In this document: in pieces, positions 36,179 through 45,140 of the stretch
How positions within the stretch are numbered: the stretch's first letter is position 1
Layout: every line of letters starts with the position of its first letter
DNA from: Streptomyces sp. A 4/2
GTDB taxonomy: Bacteria > Actinomycetota > Actinomycetes > Streptomycetales > Streptomycetaceae
NCBI RefSeq assembly: GCF_940670765.1
Contig: NZ_CALNVW010000028.1
Span: forward strand, 1 to 64,000
Reading direction: 5' to 3'
Length of the DNA stretch: 64,000 nt
Position numbers and translations under genes: made by a program
Notes under the pieces: generated by a model
Database searches by the model: none
What the model saw: the letters and a program-made list of their open reading frames with translations, nothing else
What the model was told of the DNA's origin: nothing

Positions 36179-38158
36179 TTGGCCACGACCGTGCGACGTG
36201 CCGTACTGACCCTGCCCGCGGCCCCACTGGGGCCGGAGAACCCTCTCCCGGCGCTGCGCCCGCTCGACGAGATGCACACGGTGGAGACCGAGGGGCGGGA
36301 CGACCTGCCGCACGACATGGCCCGTCAGGTCGGCTACGAACCGCTGCGTACGCTCCTGCCGGTGCGCGTGCTCGACGGGTACGGCCGGGAGCGGATGCCC
36401 ACCGGCATCGACACCATAGTGATCGAGAACGACCGGCTGCGGGCCACGGTGCTCCCCGGCCTCGGCGGCCGTATCCACTCGCTGTTCCACAAGCCGACCG
36501 GCCGGGAACTGCTCTACCGCAACCCCGTCCTCCAGCCCGCCGACTTCGCCCTCAACGGCGCCTGGTTCTCCGGCGGCATCGAGTGGAACATCGGCGCGAC
36601 CGGCCACACCACCCTCAGCTGCGCCCCGCTGCACGCCGCACTGGTGACCGCCCCCGACGGCGGTGAGATGCTGCGGCTCTGGGAGTGGGAGCGACTGCGC
36701 GATCTGCCCTTCCAGGTCGACCTGTGGCTGCCGGAGGACTCCGACTTCCTCTATGTCGGTGTGCGGGTCCGCAACCCGCACGAGCAGACCGTGCCCACCT
36801 ACTGGTGGTCCAACATCGCGGTACCCGAGGACGAGACCACCCGGATCCTGGCCCCCGCCGACGAGGCCTGGCACTTCGGGTACGAGCGCAGCCTGCGCCG
36901 CGTGCCGGTCCCCGACTGGGAGGGCGCCGACCGGACGTACCCGCTGCGCAGCGAGTACCCGGCCGACTACTTCTACGAGGTCCCGCCCGAGGCGAGGAAG
37001 TGGATCACCTCCCTCGACGCGACCGGCCAGGGGCTCGTCCAGACCTCGACCGACCAACTGCGGGGCCGCAAGCTCTTCCTCTGGGGCTCGGGCACCGGGG
37101 GCCGCCGCTGGCAGCAGTGGCTGACCCAGCCGGACACCCCCGGGTACGCGGAGATCCAGGCGGGCCTCGCGCGGACCCAGCTGGAGCACGTACGGCTCGA
37201 AGCGGGCGCCGAGTTCAGCTGGCTGGAGGCGTACGGGCCGCTCGCCGCCGAGCCGTCGACGGTGCACGGCGACGACTGGGCCGCGGCCCGCACCGAGGCG
37301 GAGAGCCGACTCGAAGCGGTCCTGCCGCGGGCCCGGGTCGAGGCCGCGTACGAGGCGTGGTACGCCTGCGCCGACCGGGAACCCCACGAGACGCTGGCCA
37401 CCGGGTCCGGCTGGGGCGCGCTCGAAGTCCTGCGCGGGGGACATGAACTCCCCGGCACGCCCTTCGACGATTCGACGCTCGGCGACGAGCAGCAGCCCTG
37501 GCTGGAGCTCTACCACTCGGGCGTCTTCCCGGCCCCGCGCCCGGCCACCCCGCCCGGCCCCTCCCTCGTCGGCAGGCACTGGCGCGACATGCTGGAGACG
37601 GCGGCAGCCGACCCGCTCACCGAGTACCACCTGGGTGTCGCCCAGTGGCACGAGGGCGACCGGGCGCAGGCGGTGCGCAGCTGGGAACGCGGCCTGGAAC
37701 CGGCCCTGACCCGCTGGCCGTTGCTGCGCTGCCTGGCGGTGGCCGACCAGTGCGACGGCCACGGCGAACGGGCCGCCGACCGCTACGCCGAAGCCTTCGA
37801 CGACCTCTGCAACGACCTCGGCGACGAGCGCCGCGACGGCCAGGCCTGGACCGCGGTGACCGCGTCCCTGGCCCGCGAGACGATCGACGCGCTGCTCGCG
37901 GTGGGACGCGCCACCGACGCCCGCAAGGTCTGGTGCACACTGAGCCCCGCGATCCGCGCCCGCGGTCGGTTCCGCCTCATCGAGTCCCGACTGCTCCTCG
38001 CCGAGGGCGACATCGGGGCGGCGCGCGCGATCTTCGACACGGGCTTCGAGGTCGCGGACCTCCGGGAGGGCGCGGAGGTCCTGAACGACACCTGGTCGTC
38101 CCTGACGGACGAACCCCTGCCGGCCGCCTACGAGTACCGGATGCGTCCCGGGGGCTGA
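36179..38158 (+). CDS. DUF5107 domain protein with C-terminal TPR-like region
   Basis: A 659-residue protein. Residues ~60-390 resemble the DUF5107/galactose-mutarotase-like beta-sandwich that binds carbohydrates (LPGLGGRIHSLFHKPTGREL, then GGIEWNIGATGHT, then TYWWSNIAVPEDETTRIL). The remainder is helical and TPR-like (TEYHLGVAQWHEGDRAQAVR, then ERAADRYAEAFDDL). Related proteins occur beside sugar-utilisation genes, so a role in glycoside metabolism is possible but unproven. The TTG at 36179, with GAGG upstream and giving LATTVRRAVLTLPAAP, is preferred; an ATG at 36272 would lose a conserved-looking segment. Confidence 0.8.
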   Translation: MATTVRRAVLTLPAAPLGPENPLPALRPLDEMHTVETEGRDDLPHDMARQVGYEPLRTLLPVRVLDGYGRERMPTGIDTIVIENDRLRATVLPGLGGRIHSLFHKPTGRELLYRNPVLQPADFALNGAWFSGGIEWNIGATGHTTLSCAPLHAALVTAPDGGEMLRLWEWERLRDLPFQVDLWLPEDSDFLYVGVRVRNPHEQTVPTYWWSNIAVPEDETTRILAPADEAWHFGYERSLRRVPVPDWEGADRTYPLRSEYPADYFYEVPPEARKWITSLDATGQGLVQTSTDQLRGRKLFLWGSGTGGRRWQQWLTQPDTPGYAEIQAGLARTQLEHVRLEAGAEFSWLEAYGPLAAEPSTVHGDDWAAARTEAESRLEAVLPRARVEAAYEAWYACADREPHETLATGSGWGALEVLRGGHELPGTPFDDSTLGDEQQPWLELYHSGVFPAPRPATPPGPSLVGRHWRDMLETAAADPLTEYHLGVAQWHEGDRAQAVRSWERGLEPALTRWPLLRCLAVADQCDGHGERAADRYAEAFDDLCNDLGDERRDGQAWTAVTASLARETIDALLAVGRATDARKVWCTLSPAIRARGRFRLIESRLLLAEGDIGAARAIFDTGFEVADLREGAEVLNDTWSSLTDEPLPAAYEYRMRPGG

Positions 38159-38240
38159 TCAGCTACAGTCCGCCTGCCCGTCGCAAGATCGCCGCGGGCA
38201 GGTGGGCGGCCCTGGGGAGGGACCGCCCGGGGGAGGGACC

Positions 38241-39542
38241 ATGACGGAGCTCGACGCTGCCACGAACGCGGACGGCACGAGACAGGTACGGCAGGACTGC
38301 CCGGAGTGCGGCGCGGCCGTGGTGAAGAACGAACGCTTCGTCACCTGGTGCCTCGCCTGTGACTGGAACGCCGATCCGGGTGCTCCCGAGCCGGAGCCCG
38401 GACGGCTCGACGCGGCCCGCAGGAAGCTGGCCCGCCGCCATGGGGAACAGCTGTACACAGAACTGTCGCAGGGCAGTGAGCTCAGGCCCCACCGGGATCT
38501 CATCAGTGTGCTCGCTCAGGTGGTGGCGCTCGCGGTGCACGCGGTGACCGCCGCTCTCGCCGTCGCGGGCGTCCTGCTCGTCGTCCTCGGCTGGAGCACC
38601 GTCGTCCAGCCGGTCTGCGGCCTCGCGCTGATCCTGCTGGCGGTGGGACTGCGTCCGCGGTTCATGCGATTCCCCGAGGGCGGGGTGCCTTTGCACCGGA
38701 CGGACGCCCCGGCACTCTTCGGGCTGATCGACCGGGTCGCGGAGTCGGTGGGCACCCGAGGAGTGGATGTGGTGTTGGTCGACGCGAGCGCCAACGCCGC
38801 GGTCACCGCGTGGGGCATACGCCGACGCCGCCTGCTGTTCCTCGGGCTGTGCCTGTGGGAGCCCCTTGCGCCGCAAGAGCGCATCGCCCTGCTCGGCCAT
38901 GAACTCGGTCACTACGCCAACGGGGACATACGGCACGGAGCGGTGATCGCGCCCGCGTTTGAATCTCTCTCCTTCTGGTACTCCGCCCTGGCCCCGACCT
39001 CCCGGCCGACACTGCAACAGACCCTTGTCGACTGGGCCCTGGCGTTGCCCAGATGGATGGTCATCGGTACGGCGCTCCTGCTGGACCATCTCACTCTGCG
39101 GGCCACTCAGCGTGGCGAGTACCTGGCGGACCGCAAGGGCGCGCGGGCAGGTTCCAGCGAGGCGGCCGTCGCGCTGATGGACCGGCTGTCCGCGAGCAGC
39201 GCCGTCGAGGACGAACTGCGCAGGCTGTCGGTCGCCGCCCGGTCACGGAGCAGGGGGAGGGACGCCCGCACCGTGGGTCCAGAACTGTGGGAACGGGTCG
39301 TCGACCACACCGCATCCGTACCGGAGCACGAGCGCGAGCGGCTGCGCCGGGTCAGCGTGCGACGTGGCCACAGCGTGAACTCCACCCATCCGCCGACCCA
39401 TCTGCGACGTCAGCTGCTGGCCGAGAGCGAGCCCTGTGCGGCGGAGGTCGTGGCCGACAGCGCCACCGTGGAAGCCGTCGCTGCCGAACTCGCGGGAGCG
39501 CGGGCCGTGGTGGCCCGAGCGGTCGTCCGAGGTCTCGGCTGA
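38241..39542 (+). CDS. M48 family zinc metalloprotease with N-terminal zinc ribbon
   Basis: A 433-residue membrane protease. An N-terminal zinc ribbon (C20PEC23 ... C37LAC40) precedes two hydrophobic segments (~87-140). Then comes the M48 catalytic site LLGHELGHYANGD, with H220-E-x-x-H224 and a likely third zinc ligand in RGEYLADRKGA. It resembles HtpX/Ste24-like proteases that degrade or process membrane proteins from the cytoplasmic side. A GGGAGGG ribosome-binding site precedes ATG 38241. The zinc-ribbon fusion is a notable extension relative to HtpX. Confidence 0.9.
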   Translation: MTELDAATNADGTRQVRQDCPECGAAVVKNERFVTWCLACDWNADPGAPEPEPGRLDAARRKLARRHGEQLYTELSQGSELRPHRDLISVLAQVVALAVHAVTAALAVAGVLLVVLGWSTVVQPVCGLALILLAVGLRPRFMRFPEGGVPLHRTDAPALFGLIDRVAESVGTRGVDVVLVDASANAAVTAWGIRRRRLLFLGLCLWEPLAPQERIALLGHELGHYANGDIRHGAVIAPAFESLSFWYSALAPTSRPTLQQTLVDWALALPRWMVIGTALLLDHLTLRATQRGEYLADRKGARAGSSEAAVALMDRLSASSAVEDELRRLSVAARSRSRGRDARTVGPELWERVVDHTASVPEHERERLRRVSVRRGHSVNSTHPPTHLRRQLLAESEPCAAEVVADSATVEAVAAELAGARAVVARAVVRGLG

Positions 39543-39569
39543 TGAGTGCCGGGCCGGGTACGAACGGGG

Positions 39570-39926
39570 TCAGTCCTGGGCCGTCTTCCGGTCGACGTAC
39601 TCGAACACCGAACCGTCCGGGTGTACCGCGATCAGGTTGCTTCCGGCCGGCGTCGGCAGCGGCCCCACGATGATCTTGGCGCCGACATCGTTGAGCGTGG
39701 TGACGGCGTCGGCGAGGTCGCGGACCGCGATGGTCGCCGTCACCTTGCGCAGGATCTCCAGCTCCGACTCCGGGCCGCTCATCAGCAGGAAGGAACCGAC
39801 CGCGGCGACCGACACACCGCCGCGCTCGAAGCGCAGCGCTTTGCTTCCGGTGAGGCGTTCGTAGAAGAACACCGAGGTGTCGAGGTCGTCGACGCAGATA
39901 CGCAGCGTGGTGCCCAGAATCTCCAT
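39570..39926 (-). CDS. VOC (glyoxalase/bleomycin-resistance) superfamily protein
   Basis: A 118-residue protein with one pair of beta-alpha-beta-beta-beta modules: TTLRICVDDLDTSVFFYERL at the start, and TATIAVRDLADAVTTLNDVG, then GSNLIAVHPDGSVFEYVD in the second half. This is the usual length for a VOC monomer that dimerises. The metal ligands typical of glyoxalase I are not clearly preserved, so its activity is unknown. It is convergent with the M48 gene, 27 bases away. Confidence 0.85.
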   Translation of the reverse strand: MEILGTTLRICVDDLDTSVFFYERLTGSKALRFERGGVSVAAVGSFLLMSGPESELEILRKVTATIAVRDLADAVTTLNDVGAKIIVGPLPTPAGSNLIAVHPDGSVFEYVDRKTAQD

Positions 39927-39976
39927 GGGGAGAAGCCTAGTTGGGTTGGCGGGCGCGGGCCAGGAGATCGAATCCC

Positions 39977-40018
39977 CGCAGCCCGCAGCCCGCAGCCCGC
40001 AGCCCGCAGCCCGCAGCC
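39977..40018. repeat. Six perfect tandem copies of CGCAGCC
   Basis: A 7-base unit repeated six times without error in the 112-base gap between the VOC gene and the methyltransferase gene. It is upstream of the VOC start and just downstream of the methyltransferase stop. Such microsatellite-like tracts vary in copy number by slippage. Confidence 0.95.
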
Positions 40019-40038
40019 GCCGTCCCGGCCGGTGGTCG

Positions 40039-40848
40039 TCAGACCCGGCAGAGGATCTCGCCGTGCGGGACCATGAACCACGCGTCGTCGTGCGTGGCCC
40101 ACTCCCGCCAGGCCGCGGAGACCGCGGTCAGCTGGTCCCGCGTCGCGTGGCCGCCGGCCACCGCCTTCTCAGCGTAGACCGAGGCGACCGTGCGGTCCGC
40201 CCACAGGCCGCCCCACCAGTCGCGTTCCTCCGGGGTGGCGAAGACCCAGGTCGACGCCGTCGACCTGATGTCCGTGAGTCCCGCCTGCCGGGCCCAGGAG
40301 AACAGCCGCCGTCCGGCGTCCGGTTCACCGCCGTTGGCGCGGGCGACCCGGTGGTACAGGTCCAGCCAGTCGTCCATGACCGGGGGCTCGGGGTACCAGG
40401 CGAACGCGCCGTAGTCGCTCTCGCGCACCGCGATGATGCCGCCGGGCTTGGTCACCCGCCGCATCTCGCGCAGCGCCTGGACCGGGTCGCCCACGTGCTG
40501 GAGCACCTGATGGGCGTGGACGACACAGAAACTGTCGTCCGGGTAGTCCAGCGCGTGGATGTCCGCCACCGCGAAGTCCGTGTTGTCCAGGCCGCGTTCG
40601 GCGGCCAGGGCGCGCGCCTGCTCGACGATCGCGGGCGCCATGTCCACACCCGTGACCCGGCCTTCGGGGACCAGCCCGGCCAGATCGGCGGTGATGGTGC
40701 CGGGGCCGCAGCCGATGTCCAGGATCTGCATGTGGGGCTTGAGTTCGTTCAGCAGGTAGCCCGCGGAGTTGGCGGCGGTGCGCCAGGTGTGCGAGCGCAG
40801 TACCGACTCGTGGTGTCCGTGCGTATAGACGGCTGTCTCTTTCGGCAT
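40039..40848 (-). CDS. Class I SAM-dependent methyltransferase (UbiE/Methyltransf_11 type)
   Basis: A 269-residue methyltransferase with motif I ILDIGCGPGTI (~42-52), the acidic residue at the end of strand two in VTGVDMAPAIVEQA, and the later VHAHQVLQHVGDP and RVTKPGGIIAVRE segments of UbiE-like enzymes. The substrate is unknown. GAGGGAGA lies upstream of the ATG. It stands between the 7-base repeat tract and the PAP2/kinase gene on the same strand. Confidence 0.87.
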   Translation of the reverse strand: MPKETAVYTHGHHESVLRSHTWRTAANSAGYLLNELKPHMQILDIGCGPGTITADLAGLVPEGRVTGVDMAPAIVEQARALAAERGLDNTDFAVADIHALDYPDDSFCVVHAHQVLQHVGDPVQALREMRRVTKPGGIIAVRESDYGAFAWYPEPPVMDDWLDLYHRVARANGGEPDAGRRLFSWARQAGLTDIRSTASTWVFATPEERDWWGGLWADRTVASVYAEKAVAGGHATRDQLTAVSAAWREWATHDDAWFMVPHGEILCRV

Positions 40849-40955
40849 GACGGATCTCCCTCATTCGTCGTCGCGACTATGCGTCCGAGGTATGGGGATC
40901 ACCGTAGACGCTCATGTCGGATCGTGAGATTTCCGTCTTGAGATATGGACACGGC

Positions 40956-42461
40956 CTAGAGCGGGAGCGGGCGGTAGACCGTGAGCGCCTCGTCGTCCTT
41001 GTCGATCCAGAGTTCGGCGGGCGCCTCGGTGATCTCGCCGTCGAACGCGAGCAGCGTCCCCGGAGCGAGCCCCGCGATCCGTACCCGCCGCAGCCGTTCC
41101 GCCGCGTGCACGGGGGAACGGGACAGCGGTCCGGCGAGCGCGGCGGCCAGCAGCCGCAGTCCGGGCAGCCGCCCGCCGTGCACCACGCGTACGTCGAGCA
41201 GCCCGTCCGCGAGATCGAAACGCCTGCCGGGCGTGGGACCCATCTGCTGGTACATGCCGTTGCCCGCGAAGAGCGTCCACAGCGACCTGCGCTCCCCGTG
41301 GAATTCGGCCTGGAGCGGCTGCTCGGAACCGAGCACCTTCGCCGCCGCCAGGACACCGGCCGGCCAGCCGCCGATCCTCGGTGACCAGCGTTCCCGGATC
41401 CGCACCAGTTCCGGATAGGCGCCCAGGCTGAACGTGTTGAGGAAGTGCCCGGACCCGCCCGCCCCGCCCTGCGGCCCCGGGGTGAAGCGCCCCAGGTCGA
41501 CCTTGACCGCGTCCCCGGAAGCCAGCGCCCGGCAGGTGTCGTGGACCTCCTCGATCCCGACGTCGTACGCGAAGTGGTTGAGGGTGCCACCGGGGAAGAC
41601 GGCAAGCGGCACACCGCGCCGGGCCGCGACGACCGCGGCCCGGTTGACCGTCCCGTCCCCGCCGCAGATGCCCAGCGCCCGGCACCGGCCCGCGGCCTTC
41701 TCCAGTGCGGTGACCAGTTCGCCGGGCTCGCACTCCACGATCTCGGCGAGCGGCAGGGCGGCGCGGACCAGAGCGGCCTTGGCGGCGGCCGTACCCGATG
41801 CCTTGTTGACCACGACGACCAGATCCTGGCCGCCGGGCAGTATCGGGGCCTCCGTGTGCGGGCGGCCCGGTGCGGGAAGCTGGGCCCGTGTCGGTACGAG
41901 CCCGCGCACCGCGAAGGCGGCGCCGACGCCGAGCGCCGCCCCGATCAGGACGTCACTCGGATAGTGGACGCCGGTGTAGATCCGCGAGGCCGCCACGCTC
42001 ACCGCGAGCGGTGCGACAGCCGCACCCCAGCCCCTCGACTCCAGTGCGACGCCCGTCGCGAAGGCCGCGGCCGAAGCCGCGTGCCCGGACGGGAAGGAGG
42101 TGGTGACCGGCTGCCGTTTCAGCTGCCTCACCACCGGGACGGCGTCCAGCACCGGTCTCGTCCTGCGGACCGACCGCTTGCCCGCAGTGTTGGCGACGGC
42201 GGAGGCCACGGCCAGTGAGGCCAGCCCGCGCACCGCGGCCCTGCGGGCCCGGGTGGAGCCGCCCAGAGCGGCGATCCCGGCGGCGGCGCCGAACCAGAGC
42301 AGCCCGTGGTTGGCGCTGCTGCTCAGCCGGGGCAGCAGCGGACCGGCGGCGGGCCAGCGCTTGCTCGCCGCGGTCCGGAACAGGGCCCGGTCCTGGGTGC
42401 CGAGCCAGGCGGCGAGCCGCCGGTAGTGCCCCGGACCGCTGTGGGGAACGGCGAATGCCAT
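40956..42461 (-). CDS. Bifunctional PAP2 phosphatase / diacylglycerol kinase-like protein
   Basis: 501 residues. The N-terminal membrane half is a type 2 phosphatidic acid phosphatase with the three-part signature KRSVRRTRP (~95), PSGH (124-127) and SRIYTGVHYPSD (~159). The C-terminal half is a diacylglycerol/lipid kinase catalytic domain with GGDGTVN (267-273) and FPGGTLNHFAYDVGI. It could both remove and add phosphate on lipid head groups or polyprenyl phosphates; the net direction is unclear. ATG 42461 has AGAGGG upstream; a TTG three codons earlier is possible. This fusion is common in actinobacteria. It is divergent from the aminotransferase-like gene. Confidence 0.9.
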   Translation of the reverse strand: MAFAVPHSGPGHYRRLAAWLGTQDRALFRTAASKRWPAAGPLLPRLSSSANHGLLWFGAAAGIAALGGSTRARRAAVRGLASLAVASAVANTAGKRSVRRTRPVLDAVPVVRQLKRQPVTTSFPSGHAASAAAFATGVALESRGWGAAVAPLAVSVAASRIYTGVHYPSDVLIGAALGVGAAFAVRGLVPTRAQLPAPGRPHTEAPILPGGQDLVVVVNKASGTAAAKAALVRAALPLAEIVECEPGELVTALEKAAGRCRALGICGGDGTVNRAAVVAARRGVPLAVFPGGTLNHFAYDVGIEEVHDTCRALASGDAVKVDLGRFTPGPQGGAGGSGHFLNTFSLGAYPELVRIRERWSPRIGGWPAGVLAAAKVLGSEQPLQAEFHGERRSLWTLFAGNGMYQQMGPTPGRRFDLADGLLDVRVVHGGRLPGLRLLAAALAGPLSRSPVHAAERLRRVRIAGLAPGTLLAFDGEITEAPAELWIDKDDEALTVYRPLPL

Positions 42462-42695
42462 GGCGATCAACCCTCTCGTTCGTCGTGCGTCGTGCGTGGC
42501 GTGTCGGTCGGTGCCGAGGTGGACCCGGTTCCGTCCGGGTGCCGGTCCACCGCCGGACGGTGGTGACTTCCGGCATCCGGTGACCGGTCGTCGTACCCCG
42601 TCCGACGCGAGTGATGCCTCCGGCCACGGTCGCCCGGTCGGGCAAATCTACGTATAAAGGTCTCGGAGGGGCCGACGAGCAGCGGAGGTACGGGC

Positions 42696-43913
42696 ATGCA
42701 GCGGACGGTTCCGGAGAGCCGCGGCCCTGTCCGCTACGGACCACTCGCTCCGGGCCCCGGCCTGCCGGTGCTTCCCGAGCTCGCCGCCGTACTCGCCGGG
42801 GCCGCCCCGCGCATCGCCCCCGAACCGCCGGGCGGCGGCGCCGCGTTGCGCGAGGCCGCCGCAGGCTACTGGACCCGGCGCGGACTGGGCTGCGGGCCCG
42901 CGGACGTAGCCGCCGCCGGAGGAGCCCCGTCGCTGCTCCTCGCCCTGCTCGCCGCGGACCACGGGGACCTGCTGGTGCCCCGTCCGTGCCCCGCCTGGTG
43001 GATACCGCAGGCCCGTCTCCTCGGCCGGTCCGCCTACCCGGTGCCGACCCCGGCGGAGTGCGGCGGGGTCCCCGACCCGTACGCGCTCCTGGAGACCGTG
43101 CGCAGAGTGCGGGACGAGGGCGGTGACCCCCGGCTGCTGCTGCTCTCCGTGGCCGACGACCCGACCGGCACGGTCGCGCCGCCCGAGGTGGTGCACGAGG
43201 CCTGTGAGGCCGCCGTCTCCGCCGGGCTGCACATCATCAGCGACGAGACCTGGAACGACACCCGGCACCGGCCGCGCAGGACCGTGCTCCTCAGCCCCGC
43301 CGAGATGTGCCCGGAGGCGGTGACCGTCCTCGTCGATCCGGCCGGATCGCTCATCCCGACCGCCTGGCCGGTGGCCGTCGCCCGGTTCCCGGACACGGCC
43401 GACGGGGCCGCCCGGCGCGCCAGGACCCTCGACGTCATCACGGCGATCGGCACGGTGGTGGCCGGACCGGTCGCAGCCGCCGCCGCCCACGCGCTGAGCG
43501 AGCCGGACACCGTACGGGAGAGGGCCGGGCAGGCGGCCCAACTGTACGGACGGGTGGCCGGCGCCGCGCACCGGGCGGTGCTCGCCGCGGGCGCGCTGGC
43601 CCGCCCTCCGCAAGCGGGCCGGCACTTCTACGCCGACCTCGGGCCGCTGCGCCCGGGGCTGGAGTCCCGGGGCGTCACCGACGCCATGGAACTGGAGGAC
43701 TACCTGGACCGGCGGATCGGGGCCCCGGCGCCGGGCGGCCATCGTTTCGGGGACGATCCGGCCGCGCTGCGGGTGCGTTTCACGACGGGCCCGCTCCTCG
43801 GGTCAACCCCGGAGGAACGTCTGGAGTCCCTCACCTCGGCGGAGCCACTCGAACTGCCGCATGTGGCCCGTGCGTTGAGTCATTTCACGTCGGCCCTGGA
43901 GCAACTGCGATGA
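42696..43913 (+). CDS. Aminotransferase-fold (class I/II) protein lacking the PLP lysine
   Basis: A 405-residue protein with the overall plan of fold-type I aminotransferases. It keeps equivalents of the N-P-x-G loop (SVADDPTGTVAPPE, residues 151-164, with Asp for Asn) and the D-E-x-Y strand (ISDETWND, 181-188). Where the cofactor lysine should follow (VDPAGSLIPTAWPVAVARF, 213-231) there is no lysine, and the whole translation contains none. It therefore cannot form the internal aldimine. It may bind PLP non-covalently, act on another ligand, or have a regulatory or structural role. The next gene (MBL) starts 31 bases downstream on the same strand. Confidence 0.8.
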   Translation: MQRTVPESRGPVRYGPLAPGPGLPVLPELAAVLAGAAPRIAPEPPGGGAALREAAAGYWTRRGLGCGPADVAAAGGAPSLLLALLAADHGDLLVPRPCPAWWIPQARLLGRSAYPVPTPAECGGVPDPYALLETVRRVRDEGGDPRLLLLSVADDPTGTVAPPEVVHEACEAAVSAGLHIISDETWNDTRHRPRRTVLLSPAEMCPEAVTVLVDPAGSLIPTAWPVAVARFPDTADGAARRARTLDVITAIGTVVAGPVAAAAAHALSEPDTVRERAGQAAQLYGRVAGAAHRAVLAAGALARPPQAGRHFYADLGPLRPGLESRGVTDAMELEDYLDRRIGAPAPGGHRFGDDPAALRVRFTTGPLLGSTPEERLESLTSAEPLELPHVARALSHFTSALEQLR

Positions 43914-43944
43914 ATTCCTCACCGCCACCGGACGGAGCCCCTCG

Positions 43945-45126
43945 ATGACGGAACAGACCGAGAGCTCCCTCGCCGAGCCGCCGTCGCACCAGCAGCGTCA
44001 GCCGGAGCCGGACGTCCGGCGTCCGGACCGGGGCCCGTCCGTCGCAGGCCCGTCCGCTCCTGGCCGGTCCGCTCCGGGCCGGTCCACCGCAGGCCCGTCC
44101 ACTCCCGGTCCGTCCGTCGCAGGCCGGTCCACCGCGCAGGCGTCCGCACCGACCCGCACCCGGCCGCCGGGCGTCCTGCGTCCGCCGGGCGAGATCCGCA
44201 GCTGGCCGAAGTCCTTCGCCGACCGCCTCACCGCCCCGCTGCCAGGGGTCCGGGCGATGGCCCGGCTGGCCCGCGAAGGCGCCGCCCGCCCGAGGCCCGA
44301 GGGGCTCCGCGACATCCCGTTACTGCCCTACGCCCCCGCCCCACTGCCCGAGACCGACACCACCACCGTCGCGGTCACCTGGGCAGGGCACGCCAGTTGG
44401 GTGGTGCGCATCGGCGGACTCACCGTCCTCACCGACCCGGTCTGGTCGCGCAGGATCCTCGGCACGCCGGCCCGGGTCACCCCGGTCGGCGTCCGCTGGG
44501 CGGACCTCCCGCGGATCGACGCGGTGGTCATCAGCCACAACCACTACGACCATCTGGACGCCCCCACCCTCAAACGCCTCCCGCGCGACACCCCGCTCTT
44601 CGTCCCGGCCGGTCTGGGCCGCTGGTGCAGGCGCCGCCGCTTCACCCGGGTCACCGAACTCGACTGGTGGGAAGCGGCCGAGACCGGTGGCGTCCGGCTC
44701 GACTTCGTGCCCGCCCACCACTGGTCCAAGCGCACCCTCACCGACACCTGCCGTTCGCTCTGGGGCGGCTGGGTGCTCAGCGACCAGCAGGGGCAGCGCG
44801 TGTACTTCGCGGGCGACACCGGATACGGCCGCTGGTTCAAGGAGATCGGCCGCCGCCATCCCGGCATCGACCTGGCACTGCTGCCGATCGGGGCGTACGA
44901 CCCCCGCTGGATGCTCGGCCCCGTGCACACCGACCCCGAGGAGGCGGTCGCGGCCTGCGAGGACCTCGGTGCGCGCCGGATGGCTCCCATGCACTGGGGA
45001 ACGTTCCTGCTCTCGGCCGAGCCGGTGCTCGAACCGCTGACCCGGGTCCGGGCCGCCTGGCAGCTCGCGGGGCGCCCGCGCGACGAACTGTGGGACCTCC
45101 CGGTGGGCGGGTCCCGCGTCCTGTGA
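43945..45126 (+). CDS. NAPE-PLD-like MBL-fold metal hydrolase with a TTA codon
   Basis: A 393-residue metallo-beta-lactamase-fold protein. The zinc site ISHNHYDHLD gives His198, His200, Asp202 and His203, with later ligands in VPAHHWSKR, YFAGDTGYGRW and PMHWGTF. It is closest in pattern to the phospholipid-hydrolysing NAPE-PLD group. The first ~75 residues are a low-complexity Pro-Gly-Ser-rich region (repeats such as SAPGRSAPGRSTAGPSTPG) and may be disordered. Bases 44320-44322 are an in-frame TTA (residue 126), so expression may depend on bldA. It forms an operon with the aminotransferase-like gene. Confidence 0.88.
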   Translation: MTEQTESSLAEPPSHQQRQPEPDVRRPDRGPSVAGPSAPGRSAPGRSTAGPSTPGPSVAGRSTAQASAPTRTRPPGVLRPPGEIRSWPKSFADRLTAPLPGVRAMARLAREGAARPRPEGLRDIPLLPYAPAPLPETDTTTVAVTWAGHASWVVRIGGLTVLTDPVWSRRILGTPARVTPVGVRWADLPRIDAVVISHNHYDHLDAPTLKRLPRDTPLFVPAGLGRWCRRRRFTRVTELDWWEAAETGGVRLDFVPAHHWSKRTLTDTCRSLWGGWVLSDQQGQRVYFAGDTGYGRWFKEIGRRHPGIDLALLPIGAYDPRWMLGPVHTDPEEAVAACEDLGARRMAPMHWGTFLLSAEPVLEPLTRVRAAWQLAGRPRDELWDLPVGGSRVL

Positions 45127-45140
45127 GCCGGTGGCCGCCG

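Noticed and set aside
39977..40018. CRISPR-like array
   Set aside because: The repeat is only 7 bases, contiguous and without spacers, and no cas gene is present.
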